Shown here: one piece after another, positions 54,957-63,602 of the stretch | Layout: each line of letters begins with the position of its first letter | Position numbering within the stretch: the stretch's first letter is position 1 | Source of the DNA: Geodermatophilus normandii | GTDB lineage: Bacteria > Actinomycetota > Actinomycetes > Mycobacteriales > Geodermatophilaceae | Assembly: GCF_003182485.1 (NCBI RefSeq) | Contig: NZ_QGTX01000001.1 | Coordinates: forward strand, 434,001-498,000 | Direction of reading: 5' to 3' | DNA: 64,000 nt | Notes under the pieces: model-generated | Told to the model about the DNA's origin: nothing | Database searches by the model: none | What the model saw: only the letters and a program-made list of their open reading frames with translations | Translations under genes and position numbers: made by a program

Positions 54957-56071
54957 CAGACCCCCACGATGCGGTTTCGATGCCATGCGAACCGCCCCTC
55001 GAGGTCCCTGACCCGCTCGCGCGCACGGAAGGCCAGCATCTTGCGAGCTCGGTCGCGCCCGACCGCTTCGCGGCGCGTCAGCGCTCGCCACCACCGGGTC
55101 TCGGCCACGCCGGGGAACACAGACAGAGCGAACTCACGGTAGGCGGGTGAGTTGTCGACCCCGTCCGGGCTGGACATGTACTCCCAGACAGCGAGCCACA
55201 GTGCCTTTCGCGCCAACGCTCGATAGGCGATCTGGCGAAGCCTCTCGAGGTTCTCTTCATCACTCCCCACATCCGCACTCAACGCGGCGTCAAAGGCCTT
55301 ACGAGTCTCGTGCAGATTGGCAAGCGCGCTCGCGTACTGAGTTCGACTCATGTTGGAACCATGCAACCGGTAGTACAATTGATCAACCCCGCCCAGCCTT
55401 CCCACGTCTGCGACCTGCGCCGCCCGCAGCCACCATTCATGATCGCCACTGTGGGGCAGATCCTCACGATATCCGCCCACTCGGTCAAGAAGACTGCGGC
55501 GAAAGACCGCGTCGCTCGAGCGAATGACGTTGGTGGCGCGACGGCAGTTGTCCTCGAGCCAGTCCTTGCCATCCCAGACGGACCAGGTGAGAGTCTTCGT
55601 TCGCGCAACCGGAAGCACGTCATCGATCACGTCCAAGGACCATCCGTAGACGAACCCCACCGAGGGGAATTCCTCCATCAGTCGGACGGCACGCGATAGA
55701 GCACCAGGGGTCAGCATGTCGTCTGCCGAGAGGAGGAGGACATAGTCCCCGTCCACGTGCGAGAAGCCGATGTTGTATGTGGCAATGTGCCCACGATTGA
55801 CCGGGTTGTGCAGGACGCGCACGCGAGGGCGCTGGGCCGCAACAGACTCGGCCATCAGGCCGCTGCCATCCGGCGATGCGTCGTCGATTATCAGTACGTC
55901 AACATCGACGCCAGGCTGCCCGAGCACACTGTCCACACAGGCCTCGAGATAGCGCCCGTAGTTGTAACAAGGCACCACCACGGAGACGCGTGGAGCCGCG
56001 CTCGTGCATCCGCGTGGCCGCGTCAGGACCGGCCTTGAGTATCCCGTAGGCCAGAGCTGCTGGATCAACAC
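54956..56071 (-). CDS. Glycosyltransferase family 2
   Basis: The start at the GTG at 56071 was chosen because GGCAGG precedes it and the reading frame upstream is poor; the ATG at 56185, 8 bases after the flippase stop, is an alternative that adds 38 residues. The 371-residue GT-A protein shows RVSVVVPCYNYGRYLEACVD, VDVLIIDDASPDGSGLMAES, YVLLLSADDMLTPGALSRAV and GVYRLHGSNMS-type acceptor residues (LYYRLHGSNMSRT). It adds a sugar to the repeat unit. The C terminus is basic and helical. Confidence 0.83.
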   Translation of the reverse strand: MLIQQLWPTGYSRPVLTRPRGCTSAAPRVSVVVPCYNYGRYLEACVDSVLGQPGVDVDVLIIDDASPDGSGLMAESVAAQRPRVRVLHNPVNRGHIATYNIGFSHVDGDYVLLLSADDMLTPGALSRAVRLMEEFPSVGFVYGWSLDVIDDVLPVARTKTLTWSVWDGKDWLEDNCRRATNVIRSSDAVFRRSLLDRVGGYREDLPHSGDHEWWLRAAQVADVGRLGGVDQLYYRLHGSNMSRTQYASALANLHETRKAFDAALSADVGSDEENLERLRQIAYRALARKALWLAVWEYMSSPDGVDNSPAYREFALSVFPGVAETRWWRALTRREAVGRDRARKMLAFRARERVRDLEGRFAWHRNRIVGV

Positions 56072-56192
56072 TTCTAGCCTGCCGTCCCCCCACGTCCCCA
56101 CATGCACATCAGGAGGACGCTGAATGCCTCGGCCGCCCCGTTCTTGCGCGGGAGAGGATCGTATCGAGAGATTCGTCCCGGTCATCACGATG

Positions 56193-57833
56193 TCAACCCT
56201 CCGAATTCGAGAGGTGCGGCTGCTGCTTGTTCGAGTTCCTGCGGACAACCGAGTGCATTAAGGCAGAACGAGGAAGATCGGCCAGTTCGAGTATTCGACG
56301 TAATCCGGTGGACAATCGACCGAGGGTGCCGTTTTCGGAGTCAGGGAGCACCGTTTGCGCCAGCCGGGCCACTAGCAGCAGATACACCATGCATCCCACA
56401 GCCAGGCCGCTTAACAGTCTGCTCCACGGGCTGGTCAGCTGTTCAGCAACTAACCAATCGGCGCCGGCCGCCAGGACAGCCGCGCAGGCGATGGGGACCA
56501 CCGTACGGATGACTCCGCTCGATGAAACACCGCTCATCCGCCGGACCGCGATGAGATACGTCGGAGCCACGACGAGCACGATGACGACGACGTGGGCCAC
56601 CGCAGCCCCCATGACGCCTTCCCACTGGACCCCGAGCCACATCGCCGGGATGAGTGTCGCCAACCAGATCAACTGGACGTACAGCAGCATCCGCGCATGG
56701 GCCGCGCCCCCCACCAGGACGTTGGAGTACAGGAGCGCGTGCACAGCGAGGACTCCGTACGGTGCGAGCACCGCCAGGACGGGAGCGGCCGCAATCCACG
56801 TGCGTCCGTACACGGTTTCGATCAACGGGCCAGCGCTTGCCGCGCTCAACGCCGCGATCGGCCAGCCGATCACAGCGACGGCCTGGTGCGCTCGCCATAG
56901 AGCTCGGGCCAGGGCCGCAGGGTCGTGTCGCAATCGCGAGAACATCGGCACGGCGACACCATTGATCATGGCGTTCAACAGAGACATCGACCAGTTCGCC
57001 ACGTTGAAGGCCAGGACGTAGACACCCAGCTCGACAGGGCCGAGAAGACGGCCGATGAAGGCGTAGTCGATGTTCAGGAGGGTGTAGCCGACGAGGTTGG
57101 CGCCGGCCAGAGGCAGCCCGACGCCGAGCACGAACCGCAGCACGCCCCGGTCGAATCCAAAGCCGTATCGCTTGTCGGCGCTGAGTGCCATCACGACGCC
57201 GACGACCAACTGGCCGAGCACGCGGGACCACGCGAAGGCCAGCGCACCTTCCCCGGCTGACGCGAGCACCAGGAGCAATGCGCTCGACGGCACGAAGGCC
57301 ACCAGATTCGCCCGAAAGATTCGGTTCTGCTGGAAATCACGCGCCAGCATGGCTCCCGGAACGGCGAAGACACCCACCATCAGGACGGCAAGAGCCATGA
57401 CCCTGATTGCCGGCGCCGCCTCATCGGCACCGAGCGCGGTCGCCAGCGGCGCGGCCAACAGATACATCCCCGTCGCCACGGTGGCCGCACTGACCAGCGA
57501 TACCGTGGCTACGGTGGGAGCCAGCTTGTCTGGGTCGGTGTCACCCCGCTGCAGGACTGAGACAACGCCGAGCTCACTCATGCTCGTGACGACCGCATGA
57601 ACTGTGAAGGCCACCGCGAATACGCCGAACTCACGAGGTGTGACGAGCCGTACGACCACGGCCATGAGGACCAGATTGGCCAGCTTCAGCAGGAGGGTAC
57701 TGGCTCCGCTCCACAGCGCTCCCGAGGTGACTCGGCGCAGAGCATCGGCGTCCTGACCACGAGCTTCGGCAGACAGGAAATGGCCGTTGCCCGCACCTGT
57801 CTGGTCCGCGACTGTCCGGTCGACCGCTGTCAC
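56193..57833 (-). CDS. Polysaccharide flippase (Wzx/MOP superfamily)
   Basis: The 546-residue protein has about 14 membrane helices. Typical Wzx features are GALWSGASTLLLKLANLVLM, RLVTPREFGVFAVAFTVHAV, LNIDYAFIGRLLGPVELGVY, and FNVANWSMSLLNAMINGVAV. It should flip the undecaprenyl-linked repeat unit across the cytoplasmic membrane for the polymerase encoded at 47291. The GTG at 57833 overlaps the upstream acetyltransferase stop by 4 bases. The basic C-terminal tail ends in NSNKQQPHLSN. Confidence 0.9.
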   Translation of the reverse strand: MTAVDRTVADQTGAGNGHFLSAEARGQDADALRRVTSGALWSGASTLLLKLANLVLMAVVVRLVTPREFGVFAVAFTVHAVVTSMSELGVVSVLQRGDTDPDKLAPTVATVSLVSAATVATGMYLLAAPLATALGADEAAPAIRVMALAVLMVGVFAVPGAMLARDFQQNRIFRANLVAFVPSSALLLVLASAGEGALAFAWSRVLGQLVVGVVMALSADKRYGFGFDRGVLRFVLGVGLPLAGANLVGYTLLNIDYAFIGRLLGPVELGVYVLAFNVANWSMSLLNAMINGVAVPMFSRLRHDPAALARALWRAHQAVAVIGWPIAALSAASAGPLIETVYGRTWIAAAPVLAVLAPYGVLAVHALLYSNVLVGGAAHARMLLYVQLIWLATLIPAMWLGVQWEGVMGAAVAHVVVIVLVVAPTYLIAVRRMSGVSSSGVIRTVVPIACAAVLAAGADWLVAEQLTSPWSRLLSGLAVGCMVYLLLVARLAQTVLPDSENGTLGRLSTGLRRILELADLPRSALMHSVVRRNSNKQQPHLSNSEG

Positions 57834-58447
57834 CGAGACCCAGCCCCCGATAGGATCGACGTGACGGGGTCACCCGTCCGCACAAGCTCGAGCGCACCGT
57901 CCTCAACAACGCGGTAGCAGGCACGGCAGGTGCAGGACAGATCGCTCCCGAGGCGCTCCCCGCAGGCACAGACCCAGCCGCGCTGCCGCGCCGGGTTGCC
58001 GGCCACGAAGGCGTGGGCGGGCACGTCCCGGGTGACCACCGACCCGGCGGCGGCGAAGGCGTGCCTGCCGATGCGGATCCCGCAGACGACGACGGTCCCG
58101 GCGCCGAGGGTGACGCCGTCCTCCACCACCGTGGGCAGCAGCGCGTCGGCACCCTTCTTCACGTGCGCGCGGGGCCGCAGGTCGTTGGTGAAGACGACGC
58201 CGGGGCCGAGGAACACGTCGTCGCCGACGTCGACCCCGTCGAAGACGAGGACGCCGTTCTTCACGGTGACCCGGTCGCCGAGCCGGGCGCCGCCCTCGAC
58301 GTAGGCGTGGTCGCACACGTTGCAGTCGGCGCCCACCCGGGCGCCGGGCAGGACGTGCGCCCACGCCCAGATCCGGGTGCCGGGGCCGACGTCGTCGCTC
58401 TCGCACAGCCCCAGCGGGTGCACCCGCACCCCGTCCGGCTCAGCCAC
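57830..58447 (-). CDS. Left-handed beta-helix N-acetyltransferase (WbpD-like) with a zinc-ribbon tail
   Basis: The 205-residue protein is built of hexapeptide repeats (GTRIWAWAHVLPGARVGAD; NVCDHAYVEGGARLGDRVT), with GVVFTNDLRPRAHVKKG and VVEDGVTLGAGTVVV typical of WbpD/WlbB. The C-terminal residues CACGERLGSDLSCTCRACYR make a four-Cys zinc-ribbon. WbpD acetylates the 3-amino group of a UDP-2-acetamido-3-amino uronic acid. The neighbours (Gfo/Idh and DegT) supply the preceding steps. The GTG at 58447 overlaps the upstream aminotransferase gene by 8 bases. Confidence 0.85.
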   Translation of the reverse strand: MAEPDGVRVHPLGLCESDDVGPGTRIWAWAHVLPGARVGADCNVCDHAYVEGGARLGDRVTVKNGVLVFDGVDVGDDVFLGPGVVFTNDLRPRAHVKKGADALLPTVVEDGVTLGAGTVVVCGIRIGRHAFAAAGSVVTRDVPAHAFVAGNPARQRGWVCACGERLGSDLSCTCRACYRVVEDGALELVRTGDPVTSILSGAGSR

Positions 58448-59579
58448 GGCGGGCCACCGCGGTGGCGAGCGCCTCGGCGACGCGCTCCTGCTGGGCGGGC
58501 GTGATGCCGGGGAACAGCGGCAGCGACAGGATCTCCCCCGCCGCCCGCTCGGCCACCGGGAAGTCGCCGGGGCCGTGCCCGGCCGGGGCCAGCGCGCCGG
58601 TCAGGTGGACCGGCACGGGGTAGTGGACGCCGGCGCCGATGCCGGCCGCGTCGAGGTCGGCGAGGACGGCGTCGCGGTCGGGCACCCGCACCACGTAGAG
58701 GTGCCACACGTGCGCGTTGCCCGGTGCCGCCGACGGCAGCCGGACGCCGGGGATCCCGGCGAGCAGCTCGGCGTAGCGCTCGGCCGCGGCGACCCGCTCG
58801 GCGTTCCACCCGGCCAGCCGGTGCAGCTTGGCCCGCAGCACCACCGCCTGCAGCGTGTCGAGCCGGGAGTTGAACCCCAGGACCGGGTGCTGGTACTTGA
58901 CCTCGCTGCCGTGGTTGGCCAACAGCCGTACGGTGCGCGCGACCCCGGGGTCGTCGGTGGTCACCGCGCCCGCGTCGCCGTAGGCGCCGAGGTTCTTGCC
59001 CGGGTAGAAGCTCGTGCCCGCCGCGGTGCCCCACCCGCCCATCGGCACGCCCCGGTGGGTCGCGCCCTGCGCCTGCGCGGCGTCCTCGACGACGACCAGC
59101 CCGTGCCGCCCCGCGACCTCGGCGATCTCCGTCATCGGCGCCATCTGGCCGAACAGGTGCACGGGCAGCACCGCGCGGCACTCCCCCGCGACCGCCTCCA
59201 GGGCGCGCGGGTCGAGCAGCAGGTGCTCGTCGTCGACGTCGACCGGCACCGGGCGGGCGCCGGCCCGCAGCACGGCCTCGGCGCTGGCCACGAACGTGTT
59301 GGCCGGGAGCGCCACGGGGTCGCCCGGGCCGACGCCGGCGGCCCGGAGCGCGAACTCCAGCGCGTCGGTGCCGTTGCCCACGCCGACGCAGTGCGCGCGC
59401 CCGGTGAACGCGGCGAACTCCTCCTCGAAGGCGGCGACGTCGGGACCCTGCACGAAGGCGGTCGTGGCCAGGACCCGCGCGAACCCCTCGGCGACCTCGC
59501 CGGCGACCCGGTCGCGCTGGATGCCGAGGTCGACCAGCGGCACCCGGCCGGTGGTGACGGGGCGGTCGACGGTGGTCAC
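58440..59579 (-). CDS. DegT/DnrJ/EryC1 sugar aminotransferase (WbpE-like)
   Basis: The 379-residue PLP enzyme has a WbpE-like N terminus: VPLVDLGIQRDRVAGEVAEG, then TTAFVQGPDVAAFEEEFAAF and GNGTDALEFALRAAG. The PLP Lys is in SFYPGKNLGAYGDAGA, and FNSRLDTLQAVVLRAKLHRL is the usual C-terminal-domain entry. It should aminate a keto-sugar nucleotide, most likely the 3-keto uronic acid made by the dehydrogenase gene at 62420. The GTG at 59579 overlaps the PglD-like gene by 4 bases. Confidence 0.9.
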   Translation of the reverse strand: MTTVDRPVTTGRVPLVDLGIQRDRVAGEVAEGFARVLATTAFVQGPDVAAFEEEFAAFTGRAHCVGVGNGTDALEFALRAAGVGPGDPVALPANTFVASAEAVLRAGARPVPVDVDDEHLLLDPRALEAVAGECRAVLPVHLFGQMAPMTEIAEVAGRHGLVVVEDAAQAQGATHRGVPMGGWGTAAGTSFYPGKNLGAYGDAGAVTTDDPGVARTVRLLANHGSEVKYQHPVLGFNSRLDTLQAVVLRAKLHRLAGWNAERVAAAERYAELLAGIPGVRLPSAAPGNAHVWHLYVVRVPDRDAVLADLDAAGIGAGVHYPVPVHLTGALAPAGHGPGDFPVAERAAGEILSLPLFPGITPAQQERVAEALATAVARRG

Positions 59580-60271
59580 AGCGAGGCCTCCTGGAGCGCA
59601 GCCGGGGACGGGGCGAGCGGGCGGGCCGGGTTGCCGGCCCAGGTCTGTCCGGGCGGGACGTCGCGGACGACGACGCTGCCCATGCCGACGACGGCGCCGG
59701 CGCCGATGCGCCGGTGCTCGCGGACGAGCGCGCCGGAGCCGAGGTAGGCGGCCGCGCCGACGCTGACGCCGCCGGCGAGCCGGACGCCGGCGCCGAAGGT
59801 GGCCGCGTCGCCGACCTCGTCGTCGTGGGTGAGCACGACGTGCGGCATGGCGTAGACGTGCCGGCCGACGGTGACGGCGGCGGTGAGGACGACGCCGGCG
59901 TGCAGCACGCTGCCGGGGCCGACGGTGCTGTCCGGCGAGACACTGGCCAGCGGGTGCACCACGGTCGCCCACACCTCGTCGGGGAGCCCGAGCCGGTCGA
60001 CCAGCCGCTGCCGGGACGCAGGCGCGCCGGGGTTGCCCACGCACGCCAGCAGCAGGGCGCCGCGGCCGGCCTCCCCGGCGGCCTCGGCCGTCGTCCCGAG
60101 GACCGGCACGCCGTCGACCGAGGTGGCGGCCCGCGCGGGGTCGTCATCGAGCAGGCCGGTGACGGTGACCGGCTCCCCGGCGGCCTCCGGGCAGGCGCGC
60201 AGCAACTGCACGACCTCCCGGGCGGCGCCGCCCGACCCGAGGACGACCAGCGGCCGCCGGGCCCCGCTCAC
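59576..60271 (-). CDS. Sugar O/N-acyltransferase, NeuD/PglD family
   Basis: The 231-residue protein has the two-part layout of PglD. A Rossmann-like N terminus (PLVVLGSGGAAREVVQLLRA; VDGVPVLGTTAEAAGEAG) precedes a left-handed beta-helix (HPLASVSPDSTVGPGSVL; GRHVYAMPHVVLTHDDEVGD, with the catalytic His-Asp; RIGAGAVVGMGSVVVRDVP). It acylates an amino-sugar nucleotide. It is paired by 4-base overlaps with a DegT gene on either side, so the most economical reading is that it modifies the product of the 60268 aminotransferase. Confidence 0.88.
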   Translation of the reverse strand: MSGARRPLVVLGSGGAAREVVQLLRACPEAAGEPVTVTGLLDDDPARAATSVDGVPVLGTTAEAAGEAGRGALLLACVGNPGAPASRQRLVDRLGLPDEVWATVVHPLASVSPDSTVGPGSVLHAGVVLTAAVTVGRHVYAMPHVVLTHDDEVGDAATFGAGVRLAGGVSVGAAAYLGSGALVREHRRIGAGAVVGMGSVVVRDVPPGQTWAGNPARPLAPSPAALQEASL

Positions 60272-61428
60272 CGCAGGGCCGCGAGGAGGGCGTCGACCAC
60301 GCGGTCCTGGTCGGCGTCGGTCATCTGGTGGAACACCGGGAGGACGAGGCTGTCGGCGGTCAGCCGCTCGGTGGCCGGCAGGGACACCCGCGGCCGGTCG
60401 GCGTAGGCCGGCTCGAGGTGGGCGGCCATGATGCCGCGGCGGGCGGAGATGCCGGCGGCGCTCAGCCGCCCGAGCAGCGCGTCGCGGCCGACCGGGGCGT
60501 CCTCGGGCAGCAGCAGCCAGCAGGACTGGTAGTTGGTCGTCCCCCACGGCGGGTCCTCGACCAGCCGCGCACCCGGCAGGCCGGCGAGCAGCTCACGGTA
60601 GCGGTCGGCCCGCTCGCGGCGCCGGGCCACCATCGCGTCCAGCCGGGTGAGCTGCACCAGCCCGATCGCGGCCTGCACGTCGGTCATCCGGAAGTTGAAG
60701 CCGGGCTCGAGGTACTGCTCGGGGGTCACGCTGCCGCTGGCGTGCCGCTCGGCGGCGCTGACGCTCATCCCGTGCTCGCGCAGTCGGCGGGCGCGGGCGG
60801 CGACCTCCGCCGAGGGGGTCACCAGCATCCCGCCCTCGCCGGTGGTGACCAGCTTGCGCGGGTGGAAGGAGAAGGCGGCCAGCTGCGCGCCCTCGCCGAC
60901 CGGCCGGCCGTGCAGCGTGCTGCCGATGGCGCAGGCCGCGTCCTCGACCACGGCGATGCCGCGCGGCTCCAGCAGCGCACCGAGCGCCACGGTGTCGGCC
61001 GGCACCCCCGCCTGGTGCACCACGATCACCGCCCGGGTGCGCGGGGTCAGCACCTCCGCCACCGTGGCCGGGGTCAGGTTGCCGGTGACCAGGTCGACGT
61101 CGGCGAAGACCGGCTCCGCGCCCACGTGCCGCACGACGTTGGCGGTGGCGATGAAGGAGAAGGACGGGACGACGACCTCGTCGCCGGGCCCGACCCCGAG
61201 CAGGTGCAGCGCCAGGTGCAGCGCCGTCGTGCAGTTGGAGACGGCGACGGCCTCGGTCGCGCCGACCCGGCGCGCGAAGGCCTCCTCGAACGCCGCGACC
61301 CGCGGCCCCTGCGCCACCCAGCCCGAGGCCACGGCCTCGGCGGCGGCCGCGGCCTCCTCCTCGCCCAGCCACGGCCGCATCACCGGGATGGTGGGCAGCG
61401 CGGTCACCGGCGCGCTGGAGACGCTCAC
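60268..61428 (-). CDS. DegT/DnrJ/EryC1 sugar aminotransferase (second copy)
   Basis: The GTG at 61428 overlaps the SDR stop by 4 bases. The 386-residue enzyme differs clearly from its neighbour at 58440. Its blocks are MRPWLGEEEAAAAAEAVASG, VAVSNCTTALHLALHLLG, VVVPSFSFIATANVVRHVGA, and AFSFHPRKLVTTGEGGML with the PLP Lys. The SFSFHPRK form is common in PglE/DesV-like 4-aminotransferases. It should aminate a 4-keto (or 3-keto) sugar nucleotide; which carbon is not decided by the sequence. Paired with the PglD-like acyltransferase next to it. Confidence 0.9.
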   Translation of the reverse strand: MSVSSAPVTALPTIPVMRPWLGEEEAAAAAEAVASGWVAQGPRVAAFEEAFARRVGATEAVAVSNCTTALHLALHLLGVGPGDEVVVPSFSFIATANVVRHVGAEPVFADVDLVTGNLTPATVAEVLTPRTRAVIVVHQAGVPADTVALGALLEPRGIAVVEDAACAIGSTLHGRPVGEGAQLAAFSFHPRKLVTTGEGGMLVTPSAEVAARARRLREHGMSVSAAERHASGSVTPEQYLEPGFNFRMTDVQAAIGLVQLTRLDAMVARRRERADRYRELLAGLPGARLVEDPPWGTTNYQSCWLLLPEDAPVGRDALLGRLSAAGISARRGIMAAHLEPAYADRPRVSLPATERLTADSLVLPVFHQMTDADQDRVVDALLAALR

Positions 61429-62423
61429 GCCAGGCTCCCCTCCGCCGGGGCGCGCTCGGAACGCCACCACTCGACCAGGCCGCGCAGCCCGTCGTCGAGA
61501 CCGATCCGCGCCGTCCAGCCGAGCTGCTCGCGGGCGGCGGTCACGTCGGCCAGCCGGCGGGTCACCGCGTTGACCTTCCGGGCCTCGCCGTGCACCGGCG
61601 TCAGGCCCGAGCCCATGGCCGCCAGCAGCCCGTCGGCGAGCTCCCGCAGGCTGGTCTCGGTCCCCGACGCGATGTTGAAGACGGTGTCGGTGACGTCGGC
61701 CTGCGCGGCGAGCAGGTTGGCGCGGGCGATGTCCGCGACGTGGACGAAGTCCATCGTCTGCAGCCCGTCGCCCATGATCAGCGGCGGCTCACCGGCGGCG
61801 ATGCGCTCCATCCAGCGGATGAGCACCTCGGTGTAGACGCCGTACACGTCCATCCGCGGGCCGTAGACGTTGAAGTACCGCAAGGCCACCGAGTCCAGGT
61901 CGTACATGGCCTTGAAGCTGCGCAGCATGCCCTCGTTGAAGGCCTTGGCGGCGCCGTAGAAGGTGTCGTTGTTGTACGGGTGGTGCCGCTCGGTGGTCGG
62001 GAACTCCTCGGCCAGGCCGTAGACCGAGGCCGACGAGGAGGCCACCACCTTGGCGACGCCGGCCTCGACGGCGGCCTCCAGCACGGTGAACGTGCCGTCG
62101 ACCAGCGACTCCAGCGCCAGCCGCGGCTGCTCGGCGCACTGGGTGATCCGCAGCGCGGCGAGGTGGAACACGAGGTCCTTGCCGCGGGTCAGCTCGTGGA
62201 CGAGTGCGACGTCGCGGATGTCGCCCTCGACCACCCGGACGACGTCGCCGCCGCGCTCCAGCGCCCGGTCGAGGTTGGCCAGCCGCCCGCGGACGAGGTT
62301 GTCGAGGACGACGACCTCAGCAGCACCGACGTCGACGAGCTGGTCGACGACGTGCGAGCCGATCGTGCCCGCGCCGCCGGTGACCAGCGCCCGGCTGCCG
62401 GCGAGCTCCACCGCCGCGCTCAC
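61425..62423 (-). CDS. NAD-dependent sugar-nucleotide epimerase/dehydratase
   Basis: The 332-residue extended SDR has RALVTGGAGTIGSHVVDQLV (NAD-binding GGAGTIG), then VVEGDIRDVALVHELTRG and VFHLAALRITQCAEQPR. The catalytic Ser/Tyr/Lys set is in VVASSSASVYGLAE and DTFYGAAKAFNEGML. Overall it looks like UDP-GlcNAc C4-epimerase or UDP-glucose 4-epimerase type enzymes; a 4,6-dehydratase would normally have a different TGxxGxxG/active-site pattern. It acts in the cytoplasm on a UDP-sugar. Overlaps both neighbours by 4 bases. Confidence 0.88.
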   Translation of the reverse strand: MSAAVELAGSRALVTGGAGTIGSHVVDQLVDVGAAEVVVLDNLVRGRLANLDRALERGGDVVRVVEGDIRDVALVHELTRGKDLVFHLAALRITQCAEQPRLALESLVDGTFTVLEAAVEAGVAKVVASSSASVYGLAEEFPTTERHHPYNNDTFYGAAKAFNEGMLRSFKAMYDLDSVALRYFNVYGPRMDVYGVYTEVLIRWMERIAAGEPPLIMGDGLQTMDFVHVADIARANLLAAQADVTDTVFNIASGTETSLRELADGLLAAMGSGLTPVHGEARKVNAVTRRLADVTAAREQLGWTARIGLDDGLRGLVEWWRSERAPAEGSLA

Positions 62424-63481
62424 GCCGCCACCTCGGCCCCGACCGGCTCGACGGGGACCGCGACGCCGCCGCCGCGGAGGCTGGCGCTGGCCGCCTCCAG
62501 CATCGCCAGCACCCGCAGGCCCGAGCGGCCGTCGGTGAGCGGCGGCCGCCCCTCGGTGATCGCCGCGGCGAACTCGCCCATCATCGTGCGCAGTGCCTCT
62601 CTCTCGGGGAGGGCCGGGGCGACCATGTCCCCGATCCGGTAGGACACCCGCGTCTGGTTGCGGGCCTCGACGCCCAGCTCGGCGGGGTCGCGGGTCTCGA
62701 TGGAGCGGTCGTAGACGGCCACCCGCTGGGTGGGGTTGAGGTCGTCCCACACGACCGTGCGCCGCGAGCCGCCGACGATCGTCGTGCGGACCTTCGTGGG
62801 TGACAGCCAGTTGACGTGCACGTGCGCGAGCGCGCCGGAGCTCAGCTCGATCGACAGGTGGGCCACGCAGACCTGCCCGCAGCCCAGCGGGTCGGCGCCG
62901 TGCGCGGCCACGCTCACCGGCGTGACGCCGTCGGGCAGCAGCGAGTCGAGGATCGACAGGTCGTGCGGCGCGAGGTCCCAGACGACGTCGACGTCGGCCT
63001 GCACCAGGCCCAGGTTGATCCGCACCGAGTCCAGGTACTGCAGCGTCCCGAGCTCGCCGCCGCGCACCAGGTCGCGCAGGTGGGACACGGCCGGCGTGTA
63101 GCAGTAGGTGTGGTCGAGCATCAGGACCAGCCCGGCGTCCTCCGCCGTCCGCACCAGCTTCGCGCCGTCCTCGAGGTTGGCGGCGAGCGGCTTCTCGACC
63201 AGCACGTGCTTGCCCGCCGCGAGCGCCGCCATGGCGATGCCGGCGTGCGTGGCCGCCGGGGTGGCGACGGCGACCGCGCCGACCGCCGGGTCGGACAGCA
63301 CCGCGTCGAGGTCGGCGGTGACCCGCACGGTGCTGTAGCCGCCGAGGACGGTCCGGGCCCGGGCGACGTCGAGGTCGCACAGGTACTCCAAGTGCAGGCC
63401 AGGGACGGCCTGGGCGTTGCGCACCAAATTGGGTCCCCAGTAGCCCGCGCCGATGACGGCGATGCCGACTGGTTCGCTCAC
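62420..63481 (-). CDS. Gfo/Idh/MocA family dehydrogenase (WbpB-like)
   Basis: The GTG at 63481 has GGGGAGA about 5 bases upstream. The 353-residue protein begins VGIAVIGAGYWGPNLVRNAQ (NAD-binding). It contains VAVATPAATHAGIAMAALAA and the EKP motif in GKHVLVEKPLAANLEDGAKL, followed by DHTYCYTPAVSHLRDLV. The catalytic-region WDLAPHDLSILDSLLPDG is also present. WbpB oxidises C3 of UDP-GlcNAc uronic acid before amination. WbpA (UDP-GlcNAc 6-dehydrogenase) is not in the window. It is the first gene of the minus-strand operon. Confidence 0.88.
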   Translation of the reverse strand: MSEPVGIAVIGAGYWGPNLVRNAQAVPGLHLEYLCDLDVARARTVLGGYSTVRVTADLDAVLSDPAVGAVAVATPAATHAGIAMAALAAGKHVLVEKPLAANLEDGAKLVRTAEDAGLVLMLDHTYCYTPAVSHLRDLVRGGELGTLQYLDSVRINLGLVQADVDVVWDLAPHDLSILDSLLPDGVTPVSVAAHGADPLGCGQVCVAHLSIELSSGALAHVHVNWLSPTKVRTTIVGGSRRTVVWDDLNPTQRVAVYDRSIETRDPAELGVEARNQTRVSYRIGDMVAPALPEREALRTMMGEFAAAITEGRPPLTDGRSGLRVLAMLEAASASLRGGGVAVPVEPVGAEVAA

Positions 63482-63500
63482 TGTGTCTCCCCGTGTCGTG

Positions 63501-63526
63501 AGACTGGCCGCGCGGTGCGTCAGTCT
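63501..63526. promoter_or_regulatory. Inverted repeat upstream of the glycan operon
   Basis: AGACTG (63501-63506) and CAGTCT (63521-63526) are perfectly complementary across 14 bases. They lie 20-45 bases upstream of the start of the first gene in the minus-strand operon, a place fit for an operator or promoter-overlapping site. Confidence 0.35.
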
Positions 63527-63602
63527 GGTGGCCGGACGCTCCCGGTGGGTGGTTTCGCGTCGCGGCATCCGGGACGGCCTGGCCCTGACCGGCGCCGCCG
63601 GC

